Assembly (NCBI RefSeq): GCF_008831285.2
Contig: NC_045140.1
Coordinates: 10,600,505-10,664,504, forward strand
Origin: Nymphaea colorata
Lineage: Eukaryota; Streptophyta; Magnoliopsida; Nymphaeales; Nymphaeaceae
Length of the DNA: 64,000 nt
Direction: 5' to 3'
Position 1 is the stretch's first letter, and every line of letters begins with the position of its first letter. Below the pieces are notes generated by a model. It had not been told where the DNA came from and did not search any database. It worked only from the letters and a program-made list of their open reading frames with translations. Below, one piece after another: positions 45,353-55,560 of this stretch. The translations under genes and the position numbers were made by a program.

Positions 45353-47264
45353 ACTGAATTATTAGAAATAATTCATACAGATATCTGTGGACCTTTCAGG
45401 ATCCAAACTCATAGTGGCAAGTTATATTTCATAACTTTTATTGACGACTTCTCAAGATTTGGTTACATATACTTAATCAGATATAAATCTGAAGCACTTG
45501 AGAAATTCAAGGAATACAAATCTGAAGTCGAGAGACAACTTGAAAGAAATATAAAAATCATAAGGTCTGATCGATGAGGAGAATACACTTCTAGTGAATT
45601 CCTCGAATACTGCAAAGACCTTGGAATTAATAGGCAAAATACAATGCCTAGGACACCACAACAAAATGGTGTGGCTGAGAGGTGTAACAGAACCCTCTTG
45701 AACATGGTGAGATCCATGTTGGCAGGAGCACAATTACCAAAAGTTTTTTGGGGAGAAGCTGTGTTAACAGCTATGTATACAATAAACCGAGTGTCCTGCA
45801 AAGCAGTCCCAACCACTCCTTATGAAAGATGGACTGGTGTAAAACCAGATCTGAGATATTTAAGGAGATGGGGATCTGTAGCACGCGTAAAAATTTTAGA
45901 TCCAAAACTGGATAAACTAGATAATAGATCAGTGAGATGTATATTAATTGGATACCCAAAAGGATCCAAGGGCTACAGATTATATCATTCATTTAAGGGA
46001 CTTATAGAAAGCAGAGATGTAGAGTTCATAGAAGAACTCAACAATAAAGATTATGATCCAGTAGAATATCGAAATGATACACTGGATGATCTGATTTATT
46101 CAGATGAACAGTCTGGTAATGAACCGACTGGAGGTCAGTCTGGAAATGAACCGACTGGAGTTCAGTTTGGTAGTGAACCAACTGAGCAAGAATCGTCTGA
46201 GGAACAGTCAAGAAATGAACCGACTGAAGATCAGTTAGGCAATGAACCAACTGATATGAATACTTCATCATCTCAGACGTTATCAGGTCATAAAAGACCT
46301 AGAGCTCCTCCTTCATATTTAAATGATTATTATGTATATCTGGCAGAGGAGCTATGCTATCTAGCAGATATTGATGAAATGTCTGACAATCTGACATATG
46401 ATGAAACAGTTAGCTCGCATGAGTCGTCGGATTGGGTGAATGCTATGGATGAAGAAATTGAATCCATAGAAAAGAACAAAGTCTGGGAATTAGTAGATCT
46501 TCCTAGTGACAGAAAACCCATTGGATGTAAATGGGTACTAAGGAAGAAGTATAAAGCTGACGGATCAGTCGAAAAATTCAAAGCCAGACTGGTAGCAAAA
46601 GGTTTTTCCCAAAAGGAAGGAATTGATTACTCAGAGACTTATTCGCCGGTGGCAAAGTTTGCATCAATCAGAATAATTTTGGCTATCGCGGCATTCTATG
46701 ACTTGGATATTTGTCAGATGGATGTAAAGACTGCTTTTCTGAATGGTGAGGTGAAGGAAACTATATATATGACTCAACCACAGGGATATGTCATCAAGGA
46801 AAAAGAAGACAAAGTGTACAAGTTGAATAAATCGTTGTATGGACTGAAACAGTCTCCGAGACAATGGTGTTTTGCTTTTCACAAAGCAATTACAAAACTT
46901 GGGTTTGTAGCAAACCAACTAGACCACTGTGTGTACGTTTGGAAAAGTGGGAGTCTTTTCTGTATTCTATCATTATATGTTGATGACATATTACTAACAG
47001 AAAATGATAACGACATGATATACAAAACGAAGACTTGGTTAAACAAAAACTTCGAAATGAAGGACTTGAGTGAAGCATCCTATATATTAGGAATAAAAAT
47101 CACTCGAGATAGAAACTCTAGAATCCTGAGTCTAAGCCAGGAACGATATATTGATTATATCTTGAAGAAATTTCATATGTTAGACTGCAAACCAATTGGG
47201 ACTCCTATAGCTAAAGGAGTAAACTTAAGCAGGAGTGATTGTCCCAGTGAAGGACAACAAAATT
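45353..47264 (+). pseudogene. Integrase and reverse transcriptase of copia element 2
   Basis: The integrase core starts before the long frame, with FITFIDDFSRFGYIYL (first Asp) and IIRSDR (second Asp). A TGA there replaces a Gly codon of the usual DGGEY motif. From 45644 the frame is open for 540 aa: catalytic Glu at residue 12 (NGVAER), a linker with repeated NEPT units (about residues 155-205), then RT with WVLRKKYKADGSVEKFKARL, DVKTAFLNGE and YVDD at residues 445-448. The frame ends near 47264 in an A-rich stretch and continues in another frame into RNase H. Confidence 0.92.
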
Positions 47265-47274
47265 AAATGTTCCA

Positions 47275-47937
47275 TATGCACAAGCGGTTGGTAGTCTGAT
47301 GTATTTAATGCTTTGTACAAGACCAGACATAAGTTTTCCTATCGGTCTGGTAAGTCGTTATCAAAGTAATCCTGGATGGCCTCATTGGCAAGCAGTCAAA
47401 AGAATTTTTCGGTATATTAAAGGAACAAAAGGACTGAAATTGTCTTATCAAGCAGATGAGCTAACTTTAGTTGGCTATTCTGATGCAGATTTTGCAGGCT
47501 GTAAAGATGATAGTAAATCCACTTCAAGGTATGTTTTTCTCTTTGGAGGTGGGGCGATAGCCTGGTCCTGTAAGAAACAGGGATGTGTTGATCAGCACAC
47601 AAAGGAAGCAGAGTATGTAGCATGCAATGTGGCAACTACTTTTGCTGACTAAATAAATCGGTTCTTGAAAGACTTGAAATTAGATCTTGCTCATGAACCG
47701 GTCCAACTGTACTGTGATAATCAGGCAGCAATATTTCTTATGAAAAATGGAGCTGTTAGCTCAAAGAGTAAACATATAATGGTGAAATACCATTATGTTC
47801 ATGAAATAATCGAGAAAAATGAAATCTCGGTTGATTACTTGCCTACCAATGATATGGTGGCTGATCCCTTAACCAAGGGGATATCTGAAGATTTGTTTTC
47901 AAAGCATGTAGGCCATATGGGGCTAAGATATATTTGA
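47275..47937 (+). pseudogene. RNase H of copia element 2, with one stop
   Basis: Reads MYLMLCTRPDISFPIGLVSR, then GYSDADFAGCKDDSKSTSRY (catalytic Asp), TKEAEYVA (Glu) and YCDNQAAIFL (Asp), ending in ADPLTKGISEDLF. A TAA at 47650-47652 interrupts one continuous frame. It degrades the RNA strand during reverse transcription. Confidence 0.9.
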
Positions 47938-48110
47938 AAGGTTGCGGAAAAAAAAAAAAAAAAAAAAAAAAAGGAAAACGTCGCTGTAAACTTTGAATAA
48001 GTTTTATGTTACGATGGATAAACCAATTATGGAAAACCTCGTAACCTGATCAATGAAGAAAACCCACATATAGTGGATGCAAACTGGCGGTCTCATGGCC
48101 AAGTGGGAGA
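47938..48110 (+). other. 3' untranslated region and polypurine tract of copia element 2
   Basis: Contains an A-run of about 25 bp (47949-47972). AAGTGGGAGA (48101-48110) directly before the LTR is the polypurine tract. Confidence 0.8.
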
Positions 48111-48428
48111 TATTGGATAGTGGCCATTGAGCCCTATCCTATCCGAATATCCCGTAACTGCTAGATGATGCTCATCCTTTTGCTGAAATCTCTCCCCCAT
48201 CCAAACCGCTGCTGGGCTGAGGGGAAAACCTAAGGGGCTGACCTATTTAAGCTCAGCAACTCTTCATTTGAAATAACTCTCGGTGATAACCCTATGAGAA
48301 GCCCCTTAGAAGGAAACCCCTTAAAACTAACTCTTCCTCTCCTTTTCTTGTCTTGTTGCTTTCTACAAAGGTGACTGTTCGTGGCTGAAGAACTTGGGTG
48401 TGGACGAACTTCCGCTGTCTTCATTTCA
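48111..48428 (+). repeat. 3' LTR of copia element 2
   Basis: 318 bp, nearly identical to 43520-43848 except for the 11-13-bp deletion after AACTGCTA and scattered substitutions. Confidence 0.92.
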
Positions 48429-48711
48429 ACATATTGTAGGGGTGGGCGTACCCGGTTACCCGGCAGTGGCCCGGCCTGATGCCCACCCTTAGGTTATTGG
48501 CATCGAGACACTTTTAACTGACGCATAACACGTGTATATATATACGAGTGAGTGAATGATGACTGTGGATATCTAAAGTCATCATCCAGCCATCTAACTA
48601 AGGTCATCCTTCTTGAGAGAAAAAAGTGTAAAGTAACGTTCAATGACAAAACCAATCACCTTTTCTCCTCATTTTTCTCTGAACCCATGTTGGATTGGTC
48701 GTTCTTGAGAT

Positions 48712-48802
48712 TGAAAAGCCCTACCAATGGAGTTCTTCTTGGCCTTATTGAAGGAGTTCAAGTTGTGGTACCACTATTCAGTACTTCAAGAGACTTCCGA
48801 CA
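48712..48802 (-). pseudogene. PGG exon fragment 2
   Basis: The minus strand matches the start of the 28247-28908 exon, followed by the same intron-like flank. It stops at the same place as the fragments at 35612 and 63825, next to CCCATGTTGGATTGG-type sequence. Confidence 0.75.
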
Positions 48803-49758
48803 ATCTACAAACAAGGAAACGACATCTTTGATTTAATTTAAATGTTTCACATGATGGAGGGACAGTGACTTAAACATATGTTGGAGGGAGGGTGACTTAA
48901 ATGGTCTTGATAGCTTACTGGATCCGATTGAGTCATATTCCTTACTTCCCCAGTCTAGATCTAAAACCGAGACATAGATCCATATCAAACTCAAGCTTTT
49001 GGAGGCAAAATCAAGCCTTAAATCCAAAACAAAATTTCTGACCTACACCTAGGTCCAAATCTGAACCTTGGGTTCAATTTGCATCCAATCTATCTCCCAT
49101 ATCTGGATCCATATCCTTGTTTGAATCGAAATCCTCAACCTGGATCCATATCTAGATACAATGGCATATTCCTCCTCAACTACATATCCAAATCATTAAT
49201 TTAGATCAAATCCAAAATTGCAGATCCAAATATGAGAATAAAAAACAAATATGTTATAATAGATCTATTTTGAGGTTTTGGTTCAGATATAATCTCTGGA
49301 TCCATTTCAAAATCCAAGTCGATGTTCGATATTCATATTCATTGCTTGTATCCATTTCTAGCTCCAAAATTCCATTCTTGACTCACCTCCATGCTCGGAT
49401 CCAAATCTGGATCAAAATCCAGTCCCGAACCCTTGCCACACCCAAGGATTGAGGCATAGTGCTTATTTCTCAAAAGAGCCATAATTCCTACTCGACATAT
49501 GCTTTTTCCCCAAAATACCCTTATTTTTTACAAAACACCCCCAAAAAACTGTTTTCTCTCTATGTGGCAACACCCTGCTGATGTGGTCTCACGAGCTTAT
49601 CTTTGCTCGGTCAGGTCCTATACAGCCTGGCCAGGTCGCACTAGTAGGGTGAGCGCCAGCCAGGCCCAGTGTGCCTGTGTCTGGACAATACGACCTTCCT
49701 AGCCTGCCACTCAGCCAGGTCGAGGTTGGCTGGTTCTAAAGGGCAGCATGCCACTAGC
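48803..49758. other. Intron-like flank, then degenerate GGATCCAAATC-rich DNA
   Basis: Up to ~48950 it follows the alpha block, with an internal 40-bp repetition (GGAGGGACAGTGACTTAA / GGAGGGAGGGTGACTTAA). 48950-49440 is full of variants of GGATCCAAATC / GATCCATATC. 49560-49740 is a GC-richer patch with GGCCAGG/GCCAGGTCG repetitions. No gene is recognised. Confidence 0.45.
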
Positions 49759-50353
49759 TTTTGTCACCCCTATTTTTGAATAGGTTTGACCTTATCATTA
49801 AGGTAATTATGTTATTTGTAAGGTAATAATGACTAAAAAGTCTGTAAAAAGATTATTATGCCATTGACATCAAATTAAGCCTCCTCCCTTCATAGATACC
49901 CCTAATTTCTCTTCTCTAAGACATATGTTAATCCCTTGGAGTTCTCTCTCTCCCCTTCGAGCTTTCTTCCTTTGATCCTTCAACCTCTCACTTTCTCTAT
50001 CTCTCTTCATCCCTTATAGGTTGACCTTCTTGATATTCATCATTAAACCTTCATCTCTAGCAAAAAGAGACCTTTGAGAAGCTCGGTTCCCAACCCATCA
50101 GGATCATCTCTGTCTCAAACCTTGTTTTAAGATATGTATTTTTTTTTTTTTTTTTGAAAATTTCCTTTCCTCTTTCTTCCATAACAAGCCCGTAAAAGTC
50201 TTAAAATTTCTCTTAAATTAAGGATTTGCGTTGAAGCTCCAAGAGCATGACAAGACAAGCATGGCTGTTCTGACTGATCTCTTTTTCACTTTATTTTTTT
50301 TTTCATTATTATTCTTTCCCTATACTAACTAGTTTCTCTGTCTCTTCATTTCA

Positions 50354-50403
<50 letters not shown>

Positions 50404-50880
50404 CTCTATTTTCCTTTCTTTTTTGTCTCCCTTCTCCACGTTTAATTTCTTTCTTTCTCAATTATTGTATCTTTATCTTTAATGCCAACCTTAACCCCTT
50501 TCACTTTGTGATGTTTTTTTTTGTCCCCACAATTCACCTAGATTTTCAGTATATTCCTGAGTGACTGGCTAGATGATGATTTGGTCAAATCAATTTTTGA
50601 AAAGTTTTTCTTTTTTCATTTTCATTGCTCTAGATATATGTTATGGTAGAAATCATCAGCTTTTTTCTTAAGTATATAGAATTAACACACATACATAATA
50701 TATTTATGAATTATTCAAAAGTATATCTCCAAGGAGCTTCTAAATCTTGATATTTTCACATTTCAACACCAGATCTTTACTTTTTGCCCACACTACATTG
50801 ATTTTCATAATATGTACAAATATTGCAAAGTTTGTTCCATTTATTGTCTTATGATGAATAAGGACTTGGTACACAGTAGA
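49759..50880 (+). repeat. Probable degraded solo LTR related to the gypsy element
   Basis: Begins TGTCACCCCTATTTTTGA, comparable to TGTAATCACCCCAAATTTTT at 14618. It has the same order of landmarks as the gypsy LTR: a C/T-rich leader after a TCTAAGACATATG stretch, long T/C tracts with (TA)n, a GATATATGTTATGGTAGAAAT segment like GATGTATGTTGTGGCAGGAAT, and TATCTCCAAGGAGCTT like CATCTCTAAAGGAACTT. Overall identity is low. No internal region follows. Confidence 0.45.
50357..50401. repeat. (TA)n microsatellite
   Basis: About 45 bp of TA repeats inside the T-rich part of the putative solo LTR. Confidence 0.95.
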
Positions 50881-51093
50881 AAAACGATAACTACTGGAAT
50901 ATGGAACTCATTTGTTCTCAAAGTAAAATAAAGAGTGATTCCATGGACAAATTAAGTGGTGGTAGCTTCCACAAACAAGGTGGCATAGGACGGTTCTCCA
51001 TGTATTCTAGTTGTTCCAATAAACTTGAACCTTTTAGCAGTTGAATGCATATCAGGCTTTGAACAGAAACGGAGGAGCTGCAATTGGCATCAT

Positions 51094-51983
51094 CTAATCC
51101 CTTGGCTTCCATAGCTTGCGTATTAAATATGTCACAGCAATAATACAAGGGGAAAGAAGTAACAGACCGGCGAAACAACCAATCAAAAGATACTTGAGTT
51201 GTTCGACAAATCTCTCGTCTGCATCACTCCCTAATGGTTTAGTGACTTTGATGGCATAGTAAAAGGCTAGTCCTAGAAACAGAATGGCCATAACGATATT
51301 CACTACTAAAGCAATAAGCATGGGGCGTTCGGGAAATACGGCAGACTTCAAAAGTACCAGAAAGAAGATGATAAACAAGGAAGACAGAAAAGCGGCACTA
51401 TCAAATCTCAAGAATTGGTCATAAGTAGTCGCACAGAACCGCGGTGCCGGCGGTCCCGTTGCATATCTGGGATGTGGGCGTAGGGTTGACCGACGGACTA
51501 AGCGGGGAAGGAGAGATGGCTGCAACTGTTGAGTCGTTTTGCCAAAAGCCACCCGGAGGTGTAAGGGCCGCCTGGAACGTCACAGTCGCTATCAGGATAG
51601 CCACTATGATCATGTTGTCTGTTGTCTGCCAGCTTCGCCCGTCCTTTCCTTTTTCTCTCCCTTTCAGCTTCAGTGGAGTGATCAGTGACAGCTGATATTG
51701 TGGACGTTGGGTTGTGGGAGGGCGCAACATCGGTCTCTGTGGACGCTGGGTTTTGGGAGGGCGCAACATCGGTTGTGGCCGCTGGGTCGTGGGAGGGCGC
51801 AACACCTGTCTCTGTGGACGCTGGCGCGTTCTTTGGGTTGAGAAGCTTCACCATTTCGTCGTCCTCGTTTCGTCTGCTCCCAGTTAACCGGCAGTTCAGT
51901 AGTTCACGTGGAGTGACGTCGTACTTATTCGAGGCGTTCAAGTCCACCGCCACGGGACTATTGTCGATAAGAATACCAGTTAC
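51094..51983 (-). pseudogene. Exon 2 of an ankyrin-PGG gene: PGG domain and membrane helices, two small lesions
   Basis: Starts after TGGCAG (3' splice site at 51984-51985), in frame with exon 1 across AAG|GTA. It begins VTGILIDNSPVAVDLNASNK, then a Pro/Ser/Thr-rich stretch with three DVAPS-type repeats (51685-51830), the PGG domain (VAILIATVTFQAALTPPGG), a FATTYDQF-like loop, and three hydrophobic helices ending near FAGLLLLSPCIIAVTYLI. The frame is broken twice. GTTGTCT is tandemly duplicated at 51614-51627 (a net +7 bp), and one extra base lies in the AA at 51423-51424. Without these two changes the frame would run through. It is the membrane part of the protein encoded with 54702-53307. 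Confidence 0.82.
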
Positions 51984-53306
51984 CTGCCATTAAACGTCTC
52001 TCATTTACGTGCTTCACTTGTTGATAAGAATTATAGTTACCTGCAATTAAATGTTTCTGATTTACGTGTTTGACTTTGACATGAAGGCAGGCACCTAAAT
52101 GTTTTCGGATATCTTACAGCATCCGACTTAATTAGTTACATTGTATGCAGACTCAAATTCACGTTCGGGCTTAAATTTTTGAAACCGATCGGCTTAAATT
52201 TTTGAAACCGATCCAGATCGATCTAACATAATTGTCGGGTTAGCAAACTGTCTACTTCCATATATAGATTCAAACTTGGTCATTTAATAAGCCGTATATG
52301 GAGCCCGACAACGCTGATTTATATCCATTTCAGATACATGCTGCCTATAATTTGTATTTAAAATTGACAAACTAGTTTCTGGAAAGACAATTTGTATTGA
52401 ATGCAGGCTTCGTCTCTTACATACAATGAAACATATGTTGGATTCTAAACTTCAAGTTTTTTCTCGAGAACAAAAAAAAATTAAACATAAACATAAACAT
52501 AATCAATCTAAATCTCCATTAATGGTTTTAATTATAGTCATACAGACCATGTAAATTTCATCCATCAAATTCTCTTGATCCTAATAGTGTTTACGGAAAA
52601 AATAATATTGACTGGCCTAAATGGAAATGATGACTAGGCACGAGCCTGTCAGACGTACCGATTACACTATGGCGATTGTATGATGGTTCCTAAATAAATA
52701 CTTGTCAAAAAATAATTTTTTAAAAAATAACTACCATGCACCCAACAATATTTTTTAATCTGGATCCCCAAGAATGAGAGCTCATTCTTGGTGAATTTTA
52801 AGGAGTAAAATTTTCTTGTTCGAGCAACTTAAATTTTACCTCTGACTTGGTTTATATGGTGAGAGCAACTTAAATTTTCTTGTTCAAAAAGTTCCTCATC
52901 CCCGCTATTTATAGGTAAGAATTAAAAGGTCAACGTTTGTTATGAGAAGTGTAGTAGATAGCAATATTGGTGTTTGATCAGTTTGCTCACAAATACAGTT
53001 TAACTATGAAACATTTAAAAATGTTTAAAATGATTTTAAAATCTGTAATATATAAAAAATATATGAACATCTATTGGTCTTATCATACTGGCAGAGCCCC
53101 ATCTGTTTTCAAGCAAAAGCTGAAAATAATGAACCAAGTAAAGGGAGCTGTTGGATGGAGATCAACCCTAGTTCCTCAACTTGGAATGAATGGCAGAGCA
53201 GTTATATGGATACGGTGCTTGACCCGTACACGCTTTTCCATTTCTCGCAAAAATGAATGACTCCCAGGTTACACAGTTCCCGGTGCAGTGAAAGATTTCC
53301 ACTTAC
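51984..53306 (-). other. Intron of the ankyrin-PGG gene
   Basis: About 1.3 kb. On the minus strand it starts GTAAGTGGAAATC (5' splice site, 53306) and ends TTTAATGGCAG. It is AT-rich. The plus ORF 52967-53260 inside it has no recognisable domain. Confidence 0.75.
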
Positions 53307-53370
53307 CTTTCTTAGGTTTCTTGCTGCTGCCAAATGCAAAGCAGTATTGCCGCAACAATCTCCTTCGTTG

Positions 53371-53389
53371 ACTATACCTTCGACCTCCT
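53371..53389. repeat. Target-site duplication, left copy
   Basis: ACTATACCTTCGACCTCCT, matching 54191-54209 at 18 of 19 bases. Both copies encode the same ankyrin-gene residues on the minus strand. Confidence 0.9.
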
Positions 53390-54190
53390 CTCACATCTCC
53401 CCTTCCCACTTTTGGTCCGACATGCTTTCCGTCCTTCCTCTTTTCCTCCGCCTTGCTGACCTCTCATCGTTCACGTCCCCATCCTGGCCCCTTTCACCTA
53501 CCCGTGAGTTCACTTTTTCTTCTTGCTACCTGGCCTCCTTTGGTCCCTCTGTCGCGTCACTCCCCCCCGGTCTCTTTGGTCTCCTGACCCATCTCCTCGA
53601 CCCATTGCTTTTGTCTGGCTTCTTCTGACTGGCCATATCAACACTTTTGATCACCTACAGCGCCTTGGCATCAGTTTGACTAACCAGTGTCCCTTATGTC
53701 TTGTTGCGACTGAGTCTATGGTCCACCTTTTTACTTCTTGCCCTTTTTTCTTTAGTGTCCTTGCTTCTACTTGGCCTTCCCTTGTTAGTAATCTTCCAAA
53801 CCCACCATCCATTCGTCTTTTCTTCCTCTTTTGTCCTTCCCCCCACCTGACTGCTTCTTGGGGTCATGTCTGGAGGCCGTGGCTCATTTCAGCTTGGTGG
53901 CGCATTTGGGTGGAGCGCAACAACAGGGTCTTCAGGGGCACATTCTCTTCACCAGATTCTGTGGCTCGTCTTGTGCAAGGGGATATCCAGTTCGCCATTC
54001 GGATAAAGCGCCGCCGCCTGACTGCGGTTGGGTGACTGTGCCGTTTCGTCTTTCTTCTTCTCTCTTATTTTTCTGTGCATTGTATTGTTTATTTGTTCCT
54101 CCTGCTTGCGTAATTTTGTTCTTTGCGGATTGTTTTTATATTTAGGGGACCTCTTGTCCCCAAATTTTGTTATATATTTCCATTTTATCA
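53390..54190 (+). mobile_element. 5'-truncated LINE fragment inserted in the ankyrin gene
   Basis: The plus strand encodes the zf-RVT region of a plant LINE: FVWLLLTGHINTFDHLQRLG, CPLCLVATESMVHLFTSCPF, then WWRIWVERNNRVFRG. A frame change lies near 53560-53600. The 3' UTR is C/T-rich and contains a 6-bp hairpin (GGGGAC/GTCCCC, 54145-54161) about 30 bp before the end. There is no poly(A) tail. Flanked by a 19-bp target-site duplication, as LINE integration leaves. Confidence 0.88.
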
Positions 54191-54209
54191 ACTATACCTT
54201 CTACCTCCT
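54191..54209. repeat. Target-site duplication, right copy
   Basis: ACTATACCTTCTACCTCCT; see 53371-53389. Confidence 0.9.
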
Positions 54210-54702
54210 GCAACGACATCAAGAACTCCACTACTCCTACCTTATTCTCCTTCACGCTCAAATGCAAGACCGTCTCTCCTCTATCTGTTTTTTCCTTGAG
54301 GCACCAGGGGTTGACAGCCAAGACCTGTTTCAGCACATCCACTCTGCCCTTCATGGCTGCAGCATGTGCCGGAAGTCGGCCATGCTTGTCCTTCAAAGAA
54401 GAGAGGTCGGGATCTGCGGCCAGCAACAAGTTGACCATGCCCAAGTGCCCCTTGGCTGCGGCCAAATGAAGTGGGGAGAACCCTGCTTCATTCAAATCGC
54501 TTGACAGCTCCAGCTCCGGCTTTGCACTCAGTACTTCACGAGCAAAGTCGACGTGCCCGTAGATGGCTGCTATATGTAGGATATTGTTGCCGTTCGAATT
54601 TGCTGTTTCTGATCTTTCAAGTATATGCCCATCTTCTGACATCAATTGTCTCAGTCTAAACATATCTCCAACTAAAGCACACTCGTACAACTTAGGATCC
54701 AT

Positions 54703-55059
54703 TATCCTTTTGAAAAGGGCAAGATGCGTGGGACTAGGCGGACCCTGATCAGAGGCTTCGAACAACCTTACAAATCAAAGAAGAGGGTAAACCTCTCTCT
54801 CAATGTAGGGATGTGGAGGCGCAAAAAGGCATGTCACTGCTCGGTTTATATAACATTTGCAGAGCTAGCTAGTCAATCTCTATTCTCAATTCTCATAGAC
54901 CGTGTAAATGTATAGAGCTAGAATACAGAAATTAAGCATATGGAATTACGTGGTTCACCTGTTGGCGGGACTTGATCTCATGCATGTCAATTAAGTGAAG
55001 CTAGAAACTAATTAATCACAATTGCATCAGTTAGGGGTTTGGCGTGCATATAGTTTGGG
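54703..55059. other. Upstream region of the ankyrin-PGG gene
   Basis: The 5' flank on the minus strand. No clear TATA box was identified and nothing else is recognised. Confidence 0.4.
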
Positions 55060-55560
55060 CCAAACATTTCACCACCACTTGTTTCTCAAGATTGGTTTGG
55101 CCACCTTTTTGGCTGTGTAGTGTGTCTGCTTGCTCCGACTATTCATGATATCAGTGCTTATTGACAGCAAGGACGGTCATGTGCATTTATTATATGCATA
55201 AGCCAGAAAACGGATTGAAATGGTCAAAGGGCCACCAGGCCAGGGGCGTATCCAACTTTGGACTGGGTTCGGGTCTAGGCATTTACCTAGTCCGACTTAA
55301 TCGTGCACTGATCTACCCTAATCCAGTCGAAACTTGGGTTCACATATGACCAATAGTTTATTTATGTCTCATATTTGAGAATTAAATTGGTTTGAAATTA
55401 GATCTGAAAATAGATGGACGTAAATCTCAGATTGGATAATGGATTCTGGACTAGGGGTGTTTGATCTGATTACCTCTAGCTACGGGTCAACCATCTCCAG
55501 GGCGTAGTTCCCGAATGGGAGTTTGAAACCGAGCCCTGCGGAGAACTTTGCTGGCAAAGA
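55060..55560. repeat. Duplicated block beta, partial copy
   Basis: Matches 33480-34070, 41130-41480 and 62220-62700: TTGGTTTGGCCACCTTTT, ATTCATGATATCAGTGCT, AGCCAGAAAACGGATTGAAATGG. The short ORFs there are shared only through this duplication. Confidence 0.75.

Larger units (their letters stand above)
42291..48500. mobile_element. Insertion with hAT-like ends and 8-bp target duplication, hosting a copia element
   Basis: GGTTATTG occurs at 42291-42298 and again at 48493-48500. The inserted DNA starts TAGGGGTGGGCAT and ends ATGCCCACCCTTA, an imperfect terminal inverted repeat. An 8-bp duplication with TAGGGGTG-type ends is characteristic of hAT transposons. The uninterrupted site is seen in block beta copy 3 near 63440-63570. 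No hAT transposase is recognisable inside, so it would be non-autonomous. A second copy of the 5' end (TAGGGGTGGGCGTACCCGG) sits at 48436, just before the 3' end. Confidence 0.65.
53307..54702 (-). pseudogene. Exon 1 of the ankyrin-PGG gene: five ankyrin repeats, split by a LINE
   Basis: Start chosen at the ATG at 54702 (MDPKLYECALVGDMFRLRQL); the frame upstream has no ATG. Ankyrin repeats are visible as NNILHIAAIYGHVDFAREVL, FSPLHLAAAKGHLGMVNLLL, RLPAHAAAMKGRVDVLKQVL, ETVLHLSVKENKVGVVEFLM and, after the insertion, NTALHLAAARNLRK. The coding sequence runs from 54702 to 54191, is interrupted by a LINE fragment (53390-54190), and resumes in frame at 53389-53307, ending at a GTAAGT splice site. 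Ankyrin repeats mediate protein contacts; in this family they lie on the cytosolic side of a membrane protein. The LINE adds an early stop. Confidence 0.85.

Noticed and set aside
51419-51805. The Pro/Arg-rich minus-strand frame (repeats of MLRPPxTQRPQ) as a separate protein
   Set aside because: It is the wrong frame of the DVAPS minisatellite; only its C-terminal part, after the 7-bp duplication, is the real PGG frame.
54167-54748. Plus-strand ORFs opposite the ankyrin exon
   Set aside because: They are antisense shadows of the well-supported minus-strand ankyrin repeats.
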